Of a DNA stretch of 64,000 nucleotides, positions 13,101 through 22,778 are shown piece by piece; position 1 is the first letter of the stretch, and the number at the start of each line of letters is the position of its first letter. Made by a program: the position numbers and the translations under genes. A model generated the notes under the pieces. It searched no databases. It was not told where the DNA came from and worked only from the letters and a program-made list of their open reading frames with translations. The DNA lies in contig NC_084707.1 in assembly GCF_033807575.1 (NCBI RefSeq), forward strand, positions 20,074,550 through 20,138,549. Reading direction: 5' to 3'. This DNA comes from Cydia pomonella (taxonomy: Eukaryota > Arthropoda > Insecta > Lepidoptera > Tortricidae).

Positions 13101-14019
13101 GTGTGCAGCACTGGCACTCGCACGGGCCGCCGGTGGTGTTCTGGCTGTCGGGCTTCTACTTCCCGCAGGCGTTCCTCACAGCCGCGCAGCAGAGCTACGC
13201 CCGGAAGTACAAGATACCCATCGACCAGCTCGCCTTCCACTATGAGGTGCTCATTATACTCGTAAAACGCAACCAAATCTAGCTGCCCTGAGAATGAGAT
13301 TGTCTCTCTTTCTGTTTTGTTCACAACCTTTATCAAATAATTTTATTGTCCACGTGTAGGTTCAACGTATATGGCAACAAGACGAGCCACCAGAAGAAGG
13401 CGTGTACATCAAAGGGCTCTTTATGGAAGGTGCCCGCTGGAACATGGAGTCCTACTACATCGATGAGTCGTATCCCAAAGTACTCTACGATACCTTCCCG
13501 CCGGTAATACGTTTGGTGTTTACAATTGATTAAAACAAAACTGCCATCAAAAATGCTCTTTTCTCATTGTTTACGTTTTCCAAAACTCTTCCCATTAAAT
13601 TTACCTCCACTCAGATGTTTTTAAATGTAACAATTATCTAGGAAGTCTGTCATTTATACAACGATATGATGGAATACACGAAAAATTGAGGAACCTTGTA
13701 TAAGTATAGCTATAATATACTTATACAGCACCACACTACGCCTGTGATATTATATACTATTATAGTATGTGTACGGTATAGTTTGTATAACTTTTCTTTG
13801 GTTTGGTATTAGGTATGGCTGATCCCAATGAGGACAGTGGATCTCCCCGTAGCGGAGTTCTACAACTGCCCTCTGTACAAGACGGGCGACCGGCGCGGCG
13901 TGCTGTCCACCACAGGCCACTCCACCAACTACATCCTTTTCATGCGGCTGCCCGGCTGCAAGCCGCCCGACCACTGGATCATGCGCGGCGTTGCGCTTCT
14001 TACGCAACTGCACTTCTAG
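1..14019 (+). CDS. Axonemal inner-arm dynein heavy chain (DNAH3/7/12 group), C-terminal 2,270 residues
   Basis: This encodes the motor subunit of a single-headed inner dynein arm, an ATP-driven microtubule motor of cilia and sperm flagella. The gene enters the window already open (first complete codon at 3) and ends with TAG at 14017-14019. Exons joined by GT-AG borders with matching phase: 1-155, 338-469, 684-797, 875-982, 1149-1346, 1428-1551, 1957-2132, 2215-2366, 2444-2591, 2669-2881, 3088-3260, 3535-3676, 3879-3992, 4233-4343, 4430-4618, 4748-4977, 5059-5284, 5638-5820, 6280-6505, 6605-6750, 6821-7016, 7248-7318, 7401-7558, 7637-7790, 7869-8002, 8076-8349, 8532-8673, 8744-8922, 9247-9410, 9509-9650, 9725-9791, 9877-10022, 10109-10261, 10329-10458, 10679-10920, 11155-11311, 11508-11674, 12546-12783, 12857-13008, 13109-13246, 13360-13503, 13813-14019. 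The family is about 4,000 residues long, so roughly the N-terminal 1,750 (tail, linker, AAA1 and most of AAA2) lie upstream. Motifs such as GPTGTGKS, GGSGRQS, IEDYWGPSKK, LMIDPQGQANRWIKN, LSLGQGQGP and LSTTGHSTNY place it with DNAH3/7/12. I could not decide which of the three is the ortholog. Confidence 0.95.
1149..2591 (+). other. Dynein exons 5-9: AAA3 module
   Basis: These five exons encode AAA3 of the motor ring. Visible are the Walker A motif GPTGTGKS (about 1312-1335), the following SAQTNCNQTQDII segment, the Walker B-like string VVFVDDVSMP (about 1990-2018) and the conserved YGAQPPIEVLRQ. The loop after the next strand normally reads AMGPPGGGRN in this family but here reads AMGKPTPGAK (exon 8), and the usual RQW is RQG. 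Nucleotide-sensing residues of this subunit may therefore be altered. Exons 1-4 (1-982) cover the preceding AAA2 lid and linker. Confidence 0.8.
2949..3076 (+). mobile_element. MITE with TA duplication (128 bp) in dynein intron 10
   Basis: The ends are inverted repeats of about 50 bp beginning ATTGAAGGGA on both strands with only a few mismatches, leaving a loop of about 25 bp. TA lies on each side (2947-2948 and 3077-3078), the target duplication expected of Tc1/mariner-type elements. No protein is encoded. The right end stops 11 bases before exon 11, so the branch-point and pyrimidine region of that acceptor are MITE sequence. Confidence 0.8.
3088..4977 (+). other. Dynein exons 11-16: AAA4 module
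   Basis: AAA4 has its P-loop variant GLGGSGRQSLTRLAAS in exon 12 (3535-3676). The segment corresponding to Walker B reads VFLFIESQ in exon 13, where most relatives have an Asp two residues before the Gln (D-N-Q or D-T-Q); here it is Glu-Ser-Gln. Exon 15 carries LAMSPAGTSLRTRIRKFP and NCCTIDWF, typical of the end of AAA4. Exon 16 begins after a weak acceptor at 4746-4747. That border is chosen because only it keeps the frame and restores the family pattern IDWF-x-EWPPDAL. The stronger-looking TTTAG at 4711-4713 would shift the frame. Confidence 0.8.
3296..3440 (+). mobile_element. MITE with TA duplication (145 bp) in dynein intron 11
   Basis: Inverted repeats of about 37 bp (start GTCAACCAATTTGA) match with about two differences, counting outward to the TA duplications at 3294-3295 and 3441-3442. 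The size, TA flanks and lack of coding sequence indicate a non-autonomous Tc1/mariner-type element. It differs in sequence from the MITE in the preceding intron. Confidence 0.85.
5059..7016 (+). other. Dynein exons 17-21: stalk coiled coil and microtubule-binding domain
   Basis: Exon 17 is Ala/Glu/Lys/Val-rich heptad-like sequence forming the outgoing coiled coil. Exons 18-20 hold the microtubule-binding domain, including the family strings SALAALDTLTPQDI, KLVMEAICILK, MKPDKIPNP, IEDYWGPSKK, YDKDNIPP and CKWVIAMTKYDKVAK. Exons 20-21 form the returning coiled coil and end with MLISGLGGEKTRW at the AAA5 entry. The domain contacts the microtubule at the tip of the stalk. A candidate 9-nt microexon between exons 18 and 19 would insert three residues here. 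Confidence 0.85.
6146..6154 (+). CDS. Candidate 9-nt microexon in the microtubule-binding domain
   Basis: Inside intron 18 (5821-6279) a pyrimidine-rich tract and CTACTAATAG precede nine bases, GACGATCCG, followed directly by a consensus donor GTAAGT (6155-6160). Both flanking exons break between codons, so inclusion would add Asp-Asp-Pro between CILK and EMKPDK without changing frame. No similar insertion is expected from the family pattern, so inclusion is probably alternative if it happens. The reading rests on splice consensus only. Confidence 0.4.
7100..7227 (-). mobile_element. Short 5'-truncated poly(A) retroposon in dynein intron 21
   Basis: A run of about 56 T (7100-7155) is followed by about 72 bp of unique sequence. 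The nine bases TAATCATAA occur immediately left of the run (7091-7099) and again at 7228-7236. Read on the minus strand this is a short body, a long poly(A) tail and a target-site duplication, the signature of LINE-driven retroposition. The parent family was not identified. Confidence 0.7.
7248..10458 (+). other. Dynein exons 22-34: AAA5 and first part of AAA6
   Basis: AAA5 starts at GDILIAAGIIAYLGPFT (exons 21-22) and continues through LMIDPQGQANRWIKNMEK (exon 24), PVLLENVLEELDPMLEPLL (exon 25) and LYISTKLANPHYLPEVG (exon 26). Exons 28-29 carry LANIDPMYQYSLGWF and SLFEKDKLVFSLLL. Exons 31-34 carry LRCLRLDMMVPAVQDF, PLLFVLTPGSDP, LSLGQGQGP, WVVLQNCHLAKSWMP and FRLWLTSYPADHFP, typical of AAA6 in axonemal dyneins. 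Domain edges are approximate because only family similarity was used. Confidence 0.8.
11755..12016 (+). mobile_element. hAT-type MITE (262 bp) in dynein intron 37
   Basis: A perfect 8-bp direct repeat GCACTGTC (11747-11754 and 12017-12024) flanks ends that are imperfect inverted repeats of about 21 bp, TAAGGTATG... and TATGGAATG.... An 8-bp duplication and TARNG-type ends are typical of hAT transposons. Inside there are also subterminal inverted motifs (TTCGTGGC and GCCACGAA). No coding capacity is seen. Confidence 0.85.
12209..12217 (+). CDS. Candidate 9-nt microexon before the C-terminal domain
   Basis: In intron 37 a long pyrimidine-rich tract (from about 12165) ends in CAAAATAG and is followed by GACCGTCTG and the donor GTAAGT. 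Exon 37 ends and exon 38 begins between codons, so the insert would encode Asp-Arg-Leu in frame. Its sequence resembles the other 9-nt candidate at 6146 (GAC-CGTCTG against GAC-GATCCG). Confidence 0.35.
12373..12393 (+). CDS. Candidate 21-nt microexon before the C-terminal domain
   Basis: Still in intron 37, the tract TTTCCCTTCTTGCGTGCATC plus TAG is a good acceptor. The 21 bases after it have no stop in phase 0, encode Asp-Leu-Leu-Arg-Lys-Phe-Val and are followed by GTAAGT. Inclusion would lengthen the surface loop just before the Gly-rich segment of exon 38, a place where dynein heavy chains vary in length. Confidence 0.4.
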
Positions 14020-15040
14020 TTGAAGTTGTTCGAATGCATGAAATCGGGGCGACAAGTAGAAGAAATTGTAATAGTTAATTATTCGTTTTTTTTATTCATT
14101 TTCTGGTTCTGTGGTCATGAAGGTATATATGTAGGGACACGTTATAAGACGTTTTCGTGTACACTCAATCAAACACAATGTCTTCTTTGTACCTACAGTT
14201 TCAAACCAAATAGGTAGGTAATATTTTTGTGTAGGTATTATTTATTGCACTTGATCTTGCCAAATTCGACTCATAACGCAAGATATGTTTTAACCATCAC
14301 AATTAACCATCACAAACTGTAATAACTAAGATTGACGTCTTGTCAGTGAATCCTGTGATCCCTACCTGGGGTCGCCCGTTAGAGGGGGCACGAAAATACC
14401 GCTGACGCATAGAGGCACATTAAAAATGTACTACTGCTTGGAAGCAAATGACATTTAGTTCTTTTTACGTGCGATACGGAGAGGTATATAATGTGATTTT
14501 GGTCCTCTTTTTGGCAGTTATTTTTAGCTAAATCATGATTAGAAATTTTATTCTACTTATTATTAGTACCGACACGCTTACGTCTGGTAGGTATAACTGA
14601 GATTAGATCATTCCTTTAATTTTATATGATCATTCAAACGTAAACTTTTATCGTAGTAAACGTTTTCTATCAGTAACAGTAGGTTCGAAATAAAAATGAG
14701 CATGCAGTGGCATTTTGACTTTGATTGATAATATGTTATTGATTTCTTAATAATTTATTTGCGAGCGAGATGCACACAATTTGTATTATGTACCTAATAA
14801 TCGGCCGCATGACCGGATTCAAGTTTGAATGTGAACAATAGTACTTACCTTACCTACTAGAACTAGACTGAATCAGCGGATACATAGATAATTACTTTAC
14901 TACCTAGTCGTTAAAACTAGTCTTAAACTTTTATTAGTATTGTATTTAGATATAGGTATGAGATAATTGTTATTTATTCCTCGTTTTATAACCGTTTTAA
15001 GGTTTTTGTTTATTCTCAATAAACACATTTTAACAATTCA
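14020..15040 (+). other. 3' untranslated and downstream region of the dynein gene
   Basis: No coding sequence follows the dynein stop. AATAAA signals occur at 14689-14694 and at 15018-15023 (within CTCAATAAACAC), both followed by T-rich DNA, so a 3' UTR of about 0.7 or 1.0 kb is plausible. Which signal is used cannot be told from sequence. Confidence 0.5.
15018..15023 (+). promoter_or_regulatory. Candidate polyadenylation signal AATAAA of the dynein gene
   Basis: AATAAA occurs about 1.0 kb after the stop codon with T-rich sequence downstream. The earlier AATAAA at 14689 is the alternative. Confidence 0.35.
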
Positions 15041-15997
15041 TATCCGTTTTATTTATCATTATCAGTATAATATCAAAAAAAATATTATATTCAGGGTCTT
15101 TTTTTAATTGTACATTTTATGAAAAAATCTTTAGTAAGGTTCTCTAAATAATACAATTCTGTTGTTATCTATAAATGTAATATTTACTACAAGTGCAACA
15201 TAAATAGTAGGGTTAGCTAATAACATTAATAACGCTTTACGGTTTTAAAAAAAAGGTTACAATTTATTTTTCACGTCAGCAGCTCGAACAAGGGTAATTT
15301 GCTGCTTAAAAACAGTGAGCAAAATCGCATTTTGCTCATCGAGTGAGACAAAATAACATTCAAGTGACCTTTAGATTCGAATGTCATTTCAACGTGCGGG
15401 GCCTAATACAAGTTCGAAATATTTGGATTCTATTGTCTTTGTCCCTTTCACGTCATTAGTAAAAAGAAAGAGACAAAAAAGTGCATACGCAATTCAACGG
15501 TATATTGACGGATTATAAAAGACCCCCGAAATAAGTTAGACCGCATCGTTCCAAAACACCCTACGAGTCTTCATTCGTAATAATTAATTAATGTAATAAA
15601 AGTTTCAAATTTAATAAAAACACCTAATTTTGCGTATTTTATTATACAATCAAAACAATGAACTTATACAAATTTACGCAATTGTTACGCAGTAAATAAT
15701 TCTACTTAACTACTTTTAACGATCTCTACTATAGTTGACAAATAGTAGTATCCGCAATTCGGACCGTATCTTACAAAGTTTTTTTTTACAAAAAAAGTTG
15801 TCGGTTGAACTGTCAATTGATGTTCGTTAATTCATTATTTTCGTATTATTTTGTTGAAATTTCTTTCGTTTAGTTTTATTGCGGTAATTAAAGTTAATTG
15901 TTAGAATACCTTCAGAAAACATGAGTGAAATAGTGATCCGTGCGTCTGGATTACATTTTTTCAGGTTGTATTCTTTGATGGCTGACTGACGTGAAAA
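15041..15997. other. AT-rich intergenic DNA with old repeat
   Basis: No gene is seen. The stretch from about 15280 (AGCAAAATCGCATTTTGCTC, itself a short palindrome) to 16190 looks like one degraded interspersed repeat leading into the fold-back below. I base this on its texture, not on a database match. Confidence 0.3.
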
Positions 15998-16190
15998 ATT
16001 TTGTGTACTACACGAGATCAAAGTTATTTACATCTCGTGCGCTTTTGAGTCCCTTACTACGCTCAAGATTCTAAATTAGATTCACTCGCTACGCTCGTGA
16101 ATATATTATAGAATCTTTCGCTTGCACGGGACTCAAAACAAGCACTCGAAGAAATATCAAACTTTGCTCTCTTGTTGTACAAATAACTAT
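15998..16190. repeat. Imperfect fold-back repeat
   Basis: The two halves are inverted copies of each other with many mismatches. The arms share TGTACTACA/TGTACAACA, CAAAGTT and TTTGAGTCCC, and the loop around 16095 carries CACTCGCTACGCTCGTG. No target duplication was recognised. It is probably the palindromic end of a DNA element. Confidence 0.5.
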
Positions 16191-16729
16191 TGGCGAGATG
16201 CGGAGTAAATGCTCGTCATGCCATGGCACAATAGGGTTATCACATAGTCGGCATATTGATGTTGTCAATGCTTCAAAAAACATTTACGCGTTTTCCTTTT
16301 AAAAGATTTACCCTTTTACCGCCGCCTTGAGATACCTATGTACGTGATAAAAATTTCATTCCTACACCAAAATCAAAACTCGGGCAAGCATCCCTTCTTA
16401 CGAAATAAGCTCTACTTTCTAAGTAAATACCGGTTGAATAGTGCCTAAAGGACACAGTAGCCTATTTAAAGCGCGTGGTGACCCTAGACGACAATGGAGC
16501 GTAACAATAGCCCCGGAATTAATTCAACCCCACGTGAACTATTGCTCTGAGACAATGGGTTCATTTGCTACACGTTACTGATCACTGCTTATTGTTATTG
16601 CTGTTACTTCTGGCAATGATGATACATGCGTAGTAGTATCATGGATTTTTTTATAAACCAACACAAATAGCAGGAACTATTTAATCTCCGTTTGGCTTAA
16701 TGAGCGACTCGTAAACAACTATGATTATA
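16191..16729. other. Intergenic, nothing recognised
   Basis: AT-rich sequence with only short chance open frames. I see no gene, RNA or repeat boundary here. Confidence 0.4.
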
Positions 16730-17304
16730 CAGGATGGACAAATAAGAATGATACACTTTGTTTTTAAATTTTAATTACATTAAGTGGAAATTGTATTAAA
16801 TATTTTTTCATAAATATATTATTCAGGGTTGGCAATTGTATACGGAAGATAATTTCTGCCAAATGTATACCACTAGCAGCAAGCAATTTTATCTCAAATG
16901 TTTCTGTTGTTTAAAACACGTTGTTTGCTCGATTAATTTTGAAAAAAAGTGACAGTGATTGGCACCCAAATTCTCCAAATTTTGTAGCTCTTGACTTATT
17001 TCTGTGGGGCTATCTAAAATTACGTGTCTATGCTAACGAGCTGATGAAATTTAAACAGTTAAAACCGACTATTCGACACAAATGTACTAAGATAATGCCA
17101 AAAATGTGCGAATAGATGCTGAACATTGGGATGATAAGGGCTTACATTTGCCTGCTGTTACAGGTGGATATATGTCAGACATTATGTTTCGCATGAATTT
17201 GCCAACCCTGAAGAATATATTTTTAAAACAATACCTAATAATTTTTGAACTTAATACAGTTAAAATTTAAAAACAAAATGTATACTTCTTATTTGGCCAC
17301 CCTG
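16730..17304 (+). mobile_element. Degenerate mariner-like DNA transposon with transposase relic
   Basis: The ends are inverted repeats of over 100 bp (CAGGATGGACAAATAAGA against CAGGGTGGCCAAATAAGA, with divergence increasing inward) and TA flanks both sides (16728-16729, 17305-17306). The interior at 16921-17115 still encodes WHPNSPNFVALDLFLWGYLK, matching the SPDLxPLDxFLWG motif around the second catalytic Asp of mariner-like transposases. A frame shift near 17105 leads into the remaining C-terminal codons (to about 17215). The N-terminal part, including the first catalytic Asp, is gone, so the copy is dead. Confidence 0.8.
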
Positions 17305-17514
17305 TATATTCACCCCCATTGAATGATCATTATCATAAGTATAGTATCATAAGTATACGGTATATCCTTAGCTATTGGACAAACCCTTAAATCCCACGTA
17401 GGGTGAAATCTCAGGAATGCTCTAACGTTAACATTTTTTAAATTAAAACAAACGATAAAAAATAAACAAACACGTTATTTCCAATAACCGATAACAAAAC
17501 GAAACACACTGTAT
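17305..17514. other. Intergenic spacer
   Basis: Short AT-rich stretch between the mariner relic and the tail of the LINE. Nothing else is recognised. Confidence 0.3.
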
Positions 17515-18600
17515 GTATGTATGTATGTATATACTTTATTGTACATAGAAATAAAAACACAGTTACAGAGTAAATTAAATACAACAAAGGCGAACTTATC
17601 CCTGTATGGGATCTCTTCCAGTTAACCTTTGAGGAAATGAGTAAAACAGAAGTAACGGTGAATGAATGACAAACACAAACAAAAGTGTACAATCACTGAA
17701 ATTAATGAAATGCACGTTTTGAATACACATTGATACAAATATACATAGATAGAAAAATAACCATAAAATAATGCATACATATATATATAAATAAAAATAA
17801 ATAAATATTCAATATATAATATAAATAAATATGAATTCGAACCAGAAAAGTAAAGGAAATTAAAAAAGTAGAAGTACTCAATAGAACTAGGAAGTCGTAA
17901 CCAAAGTATCGGAAAGCCACAATTTTTTAAGCTTCTCCTTGAGTGATGCTACAGATTGGGATTGCCTCACGGACACCGGAATCTCGTTCCATAACTTGAC
18001 GGCATGGACAGTAAAGGATTTCTTGTATGTGCGCGTCGTATTGGAAGGAATCGTGAGTAAAAGATTGGCGCTTGATCGAAGGCGATGACCACTACCAGCA
18101 GCTAAATAATTAAACCTTTCGGAAAGGTAAGGTGGCGAAGCAGGATTAAATAGAACATTGAAAAGCAATGATAGGATATGCACATCTCGTCGACGACGAA
18201 TCGGAAGCCAGCCAAGCTGAGATCGAAACTGGGATACATGATCAAACTTACGTAGACCGAAAATGTATCGAATACAAATATTTTGCAATCGCTCGAGTTT
18301 GTCCAGTAACTCCTCACTAAGGTCCAAGAAAGCAGTATCAGCGTAATCTAACAACGGGAGTAAAAATGAACATGCGAGAGTTATTTTGGTTTGAAGAGGA
18401 AGGAAATTTTGAAGACGCCTTAGTGAGTGGAGAGACGCAAAAAGTTTATAGCTAATGTCAGAAACATGAGCTGACCAGGACAAGGTTTGATCAATGATGA
18501 TACCCAAGTTCTTAACTGTAGAAGAAAAAGGGATAATTGTTCCGTCAAAACGCACTTTGGGTACCACCATCTCTGACAATTAATCATTGCCAGTATTTTA
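17515..18600 (-). mobile_element. 5'-truncated non-LTR retrotransposon (Jockey/CR1-type) 3' end
   Basis: The minus strand from 18579 to 17887 encodes the reverse-transcriptase C-terminal region (230 residues uninterrupted), with LGIIIDQTLSWSAHVSDI, LLPLLDYADTAF, LERLQNICIRYIFG and a C-terminal AVKLWNEIPVSVRQSQSV. This is followed by an AT-rich 3' UTR, the conserved-looking stretch around 17610, an AATAAA-like signal near 17540 and a (TACA)n tail at 17513-17530. The catalytic FxDD part and the endonuclease are missing. The intact frame suggests a rather young insertion. The exact clade is not certain. Confidence 0.85.
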
Positions 18601-19489
18601 GTCAATTTGTTCGAAAATATCACGTGTTTTCTTGTGCATAGTAGATTCTGCCATCTTGTGGGCTACATTGGAACAATAAACATCACATTTACGCCTCGCG
18701 CCAATAATCTGACGGCTCCTGTGCTGCCTCCTACAGTTCATGCACGCTCCCTATTATTAGCCTCATAAATAAAAAAGGTAATCAAAAAGGTCGAAGGTTT
18801 CATTCTATGGAGATGTATCTCAGGAGCTGCCAACACATACAGGCTGCTCCAAAGTAAAAATATCGTAATTTAATTTTAATTCGTAACCGCTACTCCGGTT
18901 GTATATACTAATTTTAAATACCCTAATACATATGTACATATCATTGTCCAATTACACAGTGTGTCCCTAGATACACTACACACTGTATTGTACAAGCTAG
19001 CAAATACAGCTCAGAGATAATTAAACTAAAACTAGCTACCTACCAAAAACTGAAGTTACAGGCAATCTAAGGTGAAATGTTCACAATCGAACAGCAGGAA
19101 GCTTGACTGGTGTAGATTTTCTCACAATTTATTTGGCGAGTCGTAAACTTGGGCGAACTCATCGGAACAAGTACACGAGGCGATTCCCCGCTGAGTTTTT
19201 ATTGCTATGCGATCTGTTCGCGCGAGTTCTTCCAAAACCTATTTATTTCGCGATGAAGAATATTAGTTTTTTGTGGAAACATTCGCTAAAGGTATGTCAC
19301 GAGTAAATATCTCATCTCAGTAGCTCCTTTGATGTTCGGAATATGAGTTGGTAATTGCGAATAAGCTAGCAATCAACAAGTAATAAAAGGTGTATTCGTA
19401 AATAAATTACGAACTAAATATGTAGGGTAGGTAAAGAAAGATCTCAGGCAGATTATAGTATGGTTTATGTTGGAGATTTATTCACTGGA
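18601..19489. other. Intergenic, no gene recognised
   Basis: Mixed sequence. About 18640-18750 (CCATCTTGTGGGCTAC, then GCCTCGCGCC) looks like part of an interspersed repeat. A 67-codon open frame at 19103-19306 shows no recognisable domain. Confidence 0.35.
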
Positions 19490-19880
19490 GTTGGATCAGC
19501 GGCGGCTCAGCGCACCGGCCGTCGCTCCGCCCGGCGCGCGGCCCCGCGGACGCGCTGACAGCCCGACTCGGCATATTACGGTGCTCTGTCATTTCATTTA
19601 GCATGAAAAAGCTTGCATCCTAGATACGTCATGTATTAAATAAGCGAGTAGTGGGGGTGGTGGAGGGGCGGTGGAGCGGGGTCGTAGTACGGGAGGCACT
19701 CGGTCTGGCACGGCGTTGTCCCGGTAACGCGAGATATTGATCTGCGCCGTGCGCAGCATCCCGCCCCCGCGCCGCGCGTCCCGTGCCCCGCCACATGCGC
19801 GCCCTTGATTCTGCCGCTCGACCGCTCGCGCCGACACCCCTCAGCCACCCACCCATCACCCTTCTCCCCGCGATACAAAA
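19490..19880. other. GC-rich, CpG-rich island
   Basis: Two GC-rich blocks (19498-19560 and 19650-19870) stand out sharply from the AT-rich surroundings. All three minus-strand frames are open across the second block, which is what GC richness alone produces, so I do not call a gene. Such blocks in lepidopteran DNA often mark promoters, regulatory DNA or terminal exons. Confidence 0.4.
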
Positions 19881-20326
19881 TACTTATTACACTCGCACAA
19901 CATACTCGACGTAATCCAATACAAAAATTTTACTTATGCCTCGTGATGCGGTGGAAAGCGTAATCCGGCAACTTGATTAAATTAAGAGTCCTCTGTGATA
20001 TTAACTACGGCTTAACAATATTATCCAATAGGTACACGGGAAAAAGTGCTACCGTTTATTAATTTTTGTTAAGCTGGTTAGAAAGTAGACATAGGCAAGT
20101 TGTATAGCAACTGAGCAAAATGCAGTATTATTTGAGGGAGGTGTGTAGAATACAGAGAGAATCATAAGATTCTGATTTGCTATAGCGAGAGATTCGCAAG
20201 GTGCAAAATATTATAATAACTTATATGCCAAAGGTATACCATCTGTCTAACTTCAACAGCGATAAAATATTCCAAAAAAAATATTTTTTAATGATCAATA
20301 TAATGTCAATATCAACGTTGCTTTTA

Positions 20327-20634
20327 TACTACGTCGGTGGCAAACAAGCATACGGCCTGCCTGATGGTAAGCAGTCTCCGTAGCCTATGTACACCTGCAA
20401 CTCCAGAGGAGTTACATGCGCGTTGCCGACCCTAATCCCACCCCCCTCGTTGAGCTCTGGCAACCTTACTCACCGGCAGGAACACAACACTATGAGTAGG
20501 GTCAAGTGTTATTTGGCTGCGATTTTCTGTAAGGTGGAGGTACTTCCCCAGTTGGGCTCTGCTCTAGATCTGGAATGACATCTGCTGTGCTGTGCCCTAC
20601 CACACAAGGCGAGATGACATTCACATTGCCCATA
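20327..20634 (-). mobile_element. Poly(A) retroposon family, copy A
   Basis: The plus strand shows TACTACGTCGGTGGCAAAC at the left (the 3' end of the element, read in reverse) and the body runs to ACCTCTCTT at the right. It matches copy B at 28453-28778 almost base for base over its whole length. It is a SINE or the 3' UTR of a LINE and encodes no protein. Confidence 0.75.
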
Positions 20635-22410
20635 CCTCTCTTACCTTTACCTTTACCTTTAATACCTTTTGCTTAAAAGAGTTGCAATGTATATCTCGCT
20701 TTAATAGCCTATTTTGCATGTATAACCAGCCTTGAAATGTATAGTTTTTGTTGATTTGTTTTGTATGTTGTGCAATTTTTTTCACATTTGCTATTGTGAT
20801 ATAGTTAATGTATTTTTTCTGTCTCCTGTTGACCACGAACGCAGTAAAGAGTTCGAAAAGTCGGGATGTACTTCAAATTCATTATCATTATACACAATAT
20901 AAATAGTTTTAATTTATGAATATTAAATAAGTTAAACCACCTATACATGAATAAATCATAAGCACGCAATCTTAAAAGTTGTAAGTGGGAAAGCTGCACT
21001 ATGAAGTACCAACCAGGATTAGAAAAAGTATCTAACCTAACCTAACAGCGTACAGTGAGCAAAATGCGGTTAATCTCACTATTCTATTACTGCAAACTAT
21101 GCTTGTTTGAGCTGCTGAGCTGATAATGTTTTATTGATAGGTTGATTAATACCGAACAAATAATCCTGAAAGTGCCATGAATACCGGTCGCATCGTGAGA
21201 TCGTGACAGTGACTGGCCTGCAAATGGGAGCAGTAACTGCCTGCGCCAGGGACACTTGTGATTAATGCACGGCTTCCGAACGGGTGTCGTGCTATAAACT
21301 CGAACCCTAATGATATTTGGCACAATCCACGCCGATCCACACAAATTAGTTGATTTTTCTGCTTTTAAAAAGCTAGTTTTAGAACTTGAAACTGAATGTT
21401 TAAATGACGTCAAATATACTTAAATTACAAGGAACATTATTTCCATTCTTAATGAGTTTCTCCTTATCAGAACGATGGTGGACATCATTTCTAGTAGGTA
21501 TTGATAGCCAGCTAACTACTTAATATACTTAGGTAATATTTGATTATTATATTTATGTGAATAAATTATATATAATATATATATAAACTCCGAAATACAA
21601 TCATACTTGCTGAACAGTTCATGTGAGAGTAACCACACACATCCGCAAAATTCTGAATGACTGAAATGAAATACTTACTCAAACGTTTTTAATCATGTCT
21701 TATCGCGAAGATCACACATCACTGACCTACACCCCGACAGTGTGAACACTAATAAAATCCGACTTCATTAAGTAGAACTTCAGCGAGATGTTTCGCATGA
21801 GCTCGTCGACTCGCAACAGGGGCGCGATAATTGAATCAATCGGGAACGTGTAATTGAGTGCCTAAGTACAGTACTCATAAGTAGTACACGTTGGTACCTA
21901 AAGTTCAGGTTTCGATAGACCGGCGTGAACTGGACCTACATCTAGCAACAGCTTTATTGATTGATACTTAATTATGCAATATTGGCCAAATTATTATCCA
22001 AATCAAATAAACTTCCTTTTATTTCAACATAATAGGGCTTAATCGCATATTTATGAACGTGCTACGCCCATGGTATAACTCATTTAGGAAAAAACAAAAT
22101 AAATATTAAGTAAATGAAAAGGATATACAGATTAACATTACCGAGAAATGTATGTGATCTCCATCCATCGTTCTCGTTCATAACACTCCATCGTCCATAA
22201 CACTAAAGTATCCTTACTTTTCAACACTGGCCGCTAATTACACTATAGCGAGCGTAGTTTAGTTAGACTACTAAGCAATTGCCAAGCAAATGGTCAATTA
22301 TATTAGTCCATAACATAAAAACATTTTTAATTTAATCAATCATTTTAGCAATTTTTTTTTCAACCAATCGCAATTACTATCAATCTTTTGTTCTTCTAAA
22401 GTTTGTTTTT
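20635..22410. other. Intergenic, no gene recognised
   Basis: A short CCTTTA tandem repeat (about 20639-20662) adjoins retroposon copy A. A TA-rich tract lies at 21563-21590. Small open frames near 21087-21413 have no recognisable domain. Otherwise nothing is seen. Confidence 0.35.
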
Positions 22411-22778
22411 AGGGTTCCGTACCCAAAGAGTCAAACGGGACCCTATTATTAGGGTTCCGTACCCAAAGGGTCAAACGGGACCCTATTACTGAGACTCCGC
22501 TGTCCGTCCGTCCGTCTGTCCCCAGGCTGTATCTCTTGAACTGTGATAGTTAGCCAGTTGAAATTTATACAAATTATGTATTTCTGTTGCCGCTATAACA
22601 ACAAACACTAAAAACAGAATAAAATAAATATTTCTTTCCAATCTCCAGGTTCACATCCAATCACCGAAGTTACGCAACGTCGGGCGGGGTCAGTACTTGG
22701 ATGGGTGACCGTTTTTATAGATAATGGTACGGAACCCTTCCTGTGCGAGTCCGACTCGCACTTGGCCAATTTTTTTAG
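22411..22778 (+). mobile_element. Dispersed repeat containing a 5S rRNA-derived segment (SINE3-like)
   Basis: The element starts AGGGTTCCGTACCCAAAG, with its first 40 bp tandemly duplicated (22411-22450 and 22451-22490), and ends CCGACTCGCACTTGGCC plus T-tract. Between these, 22645-22712 reads as the middle and 3' part of 5S rRNA (ATCACCGAAGTTA, GTCGGGC, AGTACTTGGATGGGTGACC), including the internal control region used by TFIIIA. 5S-derived SINEs are known in animals. The copy is too divergent and partial to be a 5S gene. Confidence 0.75.

Larger units (their letters stand above)
10679..14019 (+). other. Dynein exons 35-42: end of AAA6 and C-terminal domain
   Basis: Exon 35 encodes LRANIARSYQSDP and FGPLGWNIRYEF. 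Exon 36 encodes YLTGECNYGGRVTDDWDRR. After exon 37 comes the flexible Gly-rich loop MAGGGGGATPEEQ (exon 38), then AGKSYPSLKP, FWLSGFYFPQAFLTAAQQ and the terminal LSTTGHSTNYILF. The chain ends HWIMRGVALLTQLHF, against WIxRGVALLCQL in close relatives, so the end is complete. The 871-nt intron 37 (11675-12545) is unusual in holding a hAT-type MITE and two candidate microexons. Confidence 0.85.

Noticed and set aside
19598..19878. Overlapping minus-strand open frames, one ending in a Tyr/Pro-rich tail
   Set aside because: All frames are open because the block is GC-rich. No splice-site logic or domain favours one.
22645..22712. 5S rRNA gene
   Set aside because: Only the middle and 3' part is present, with substitutions, embedded in a dispersed repeat.
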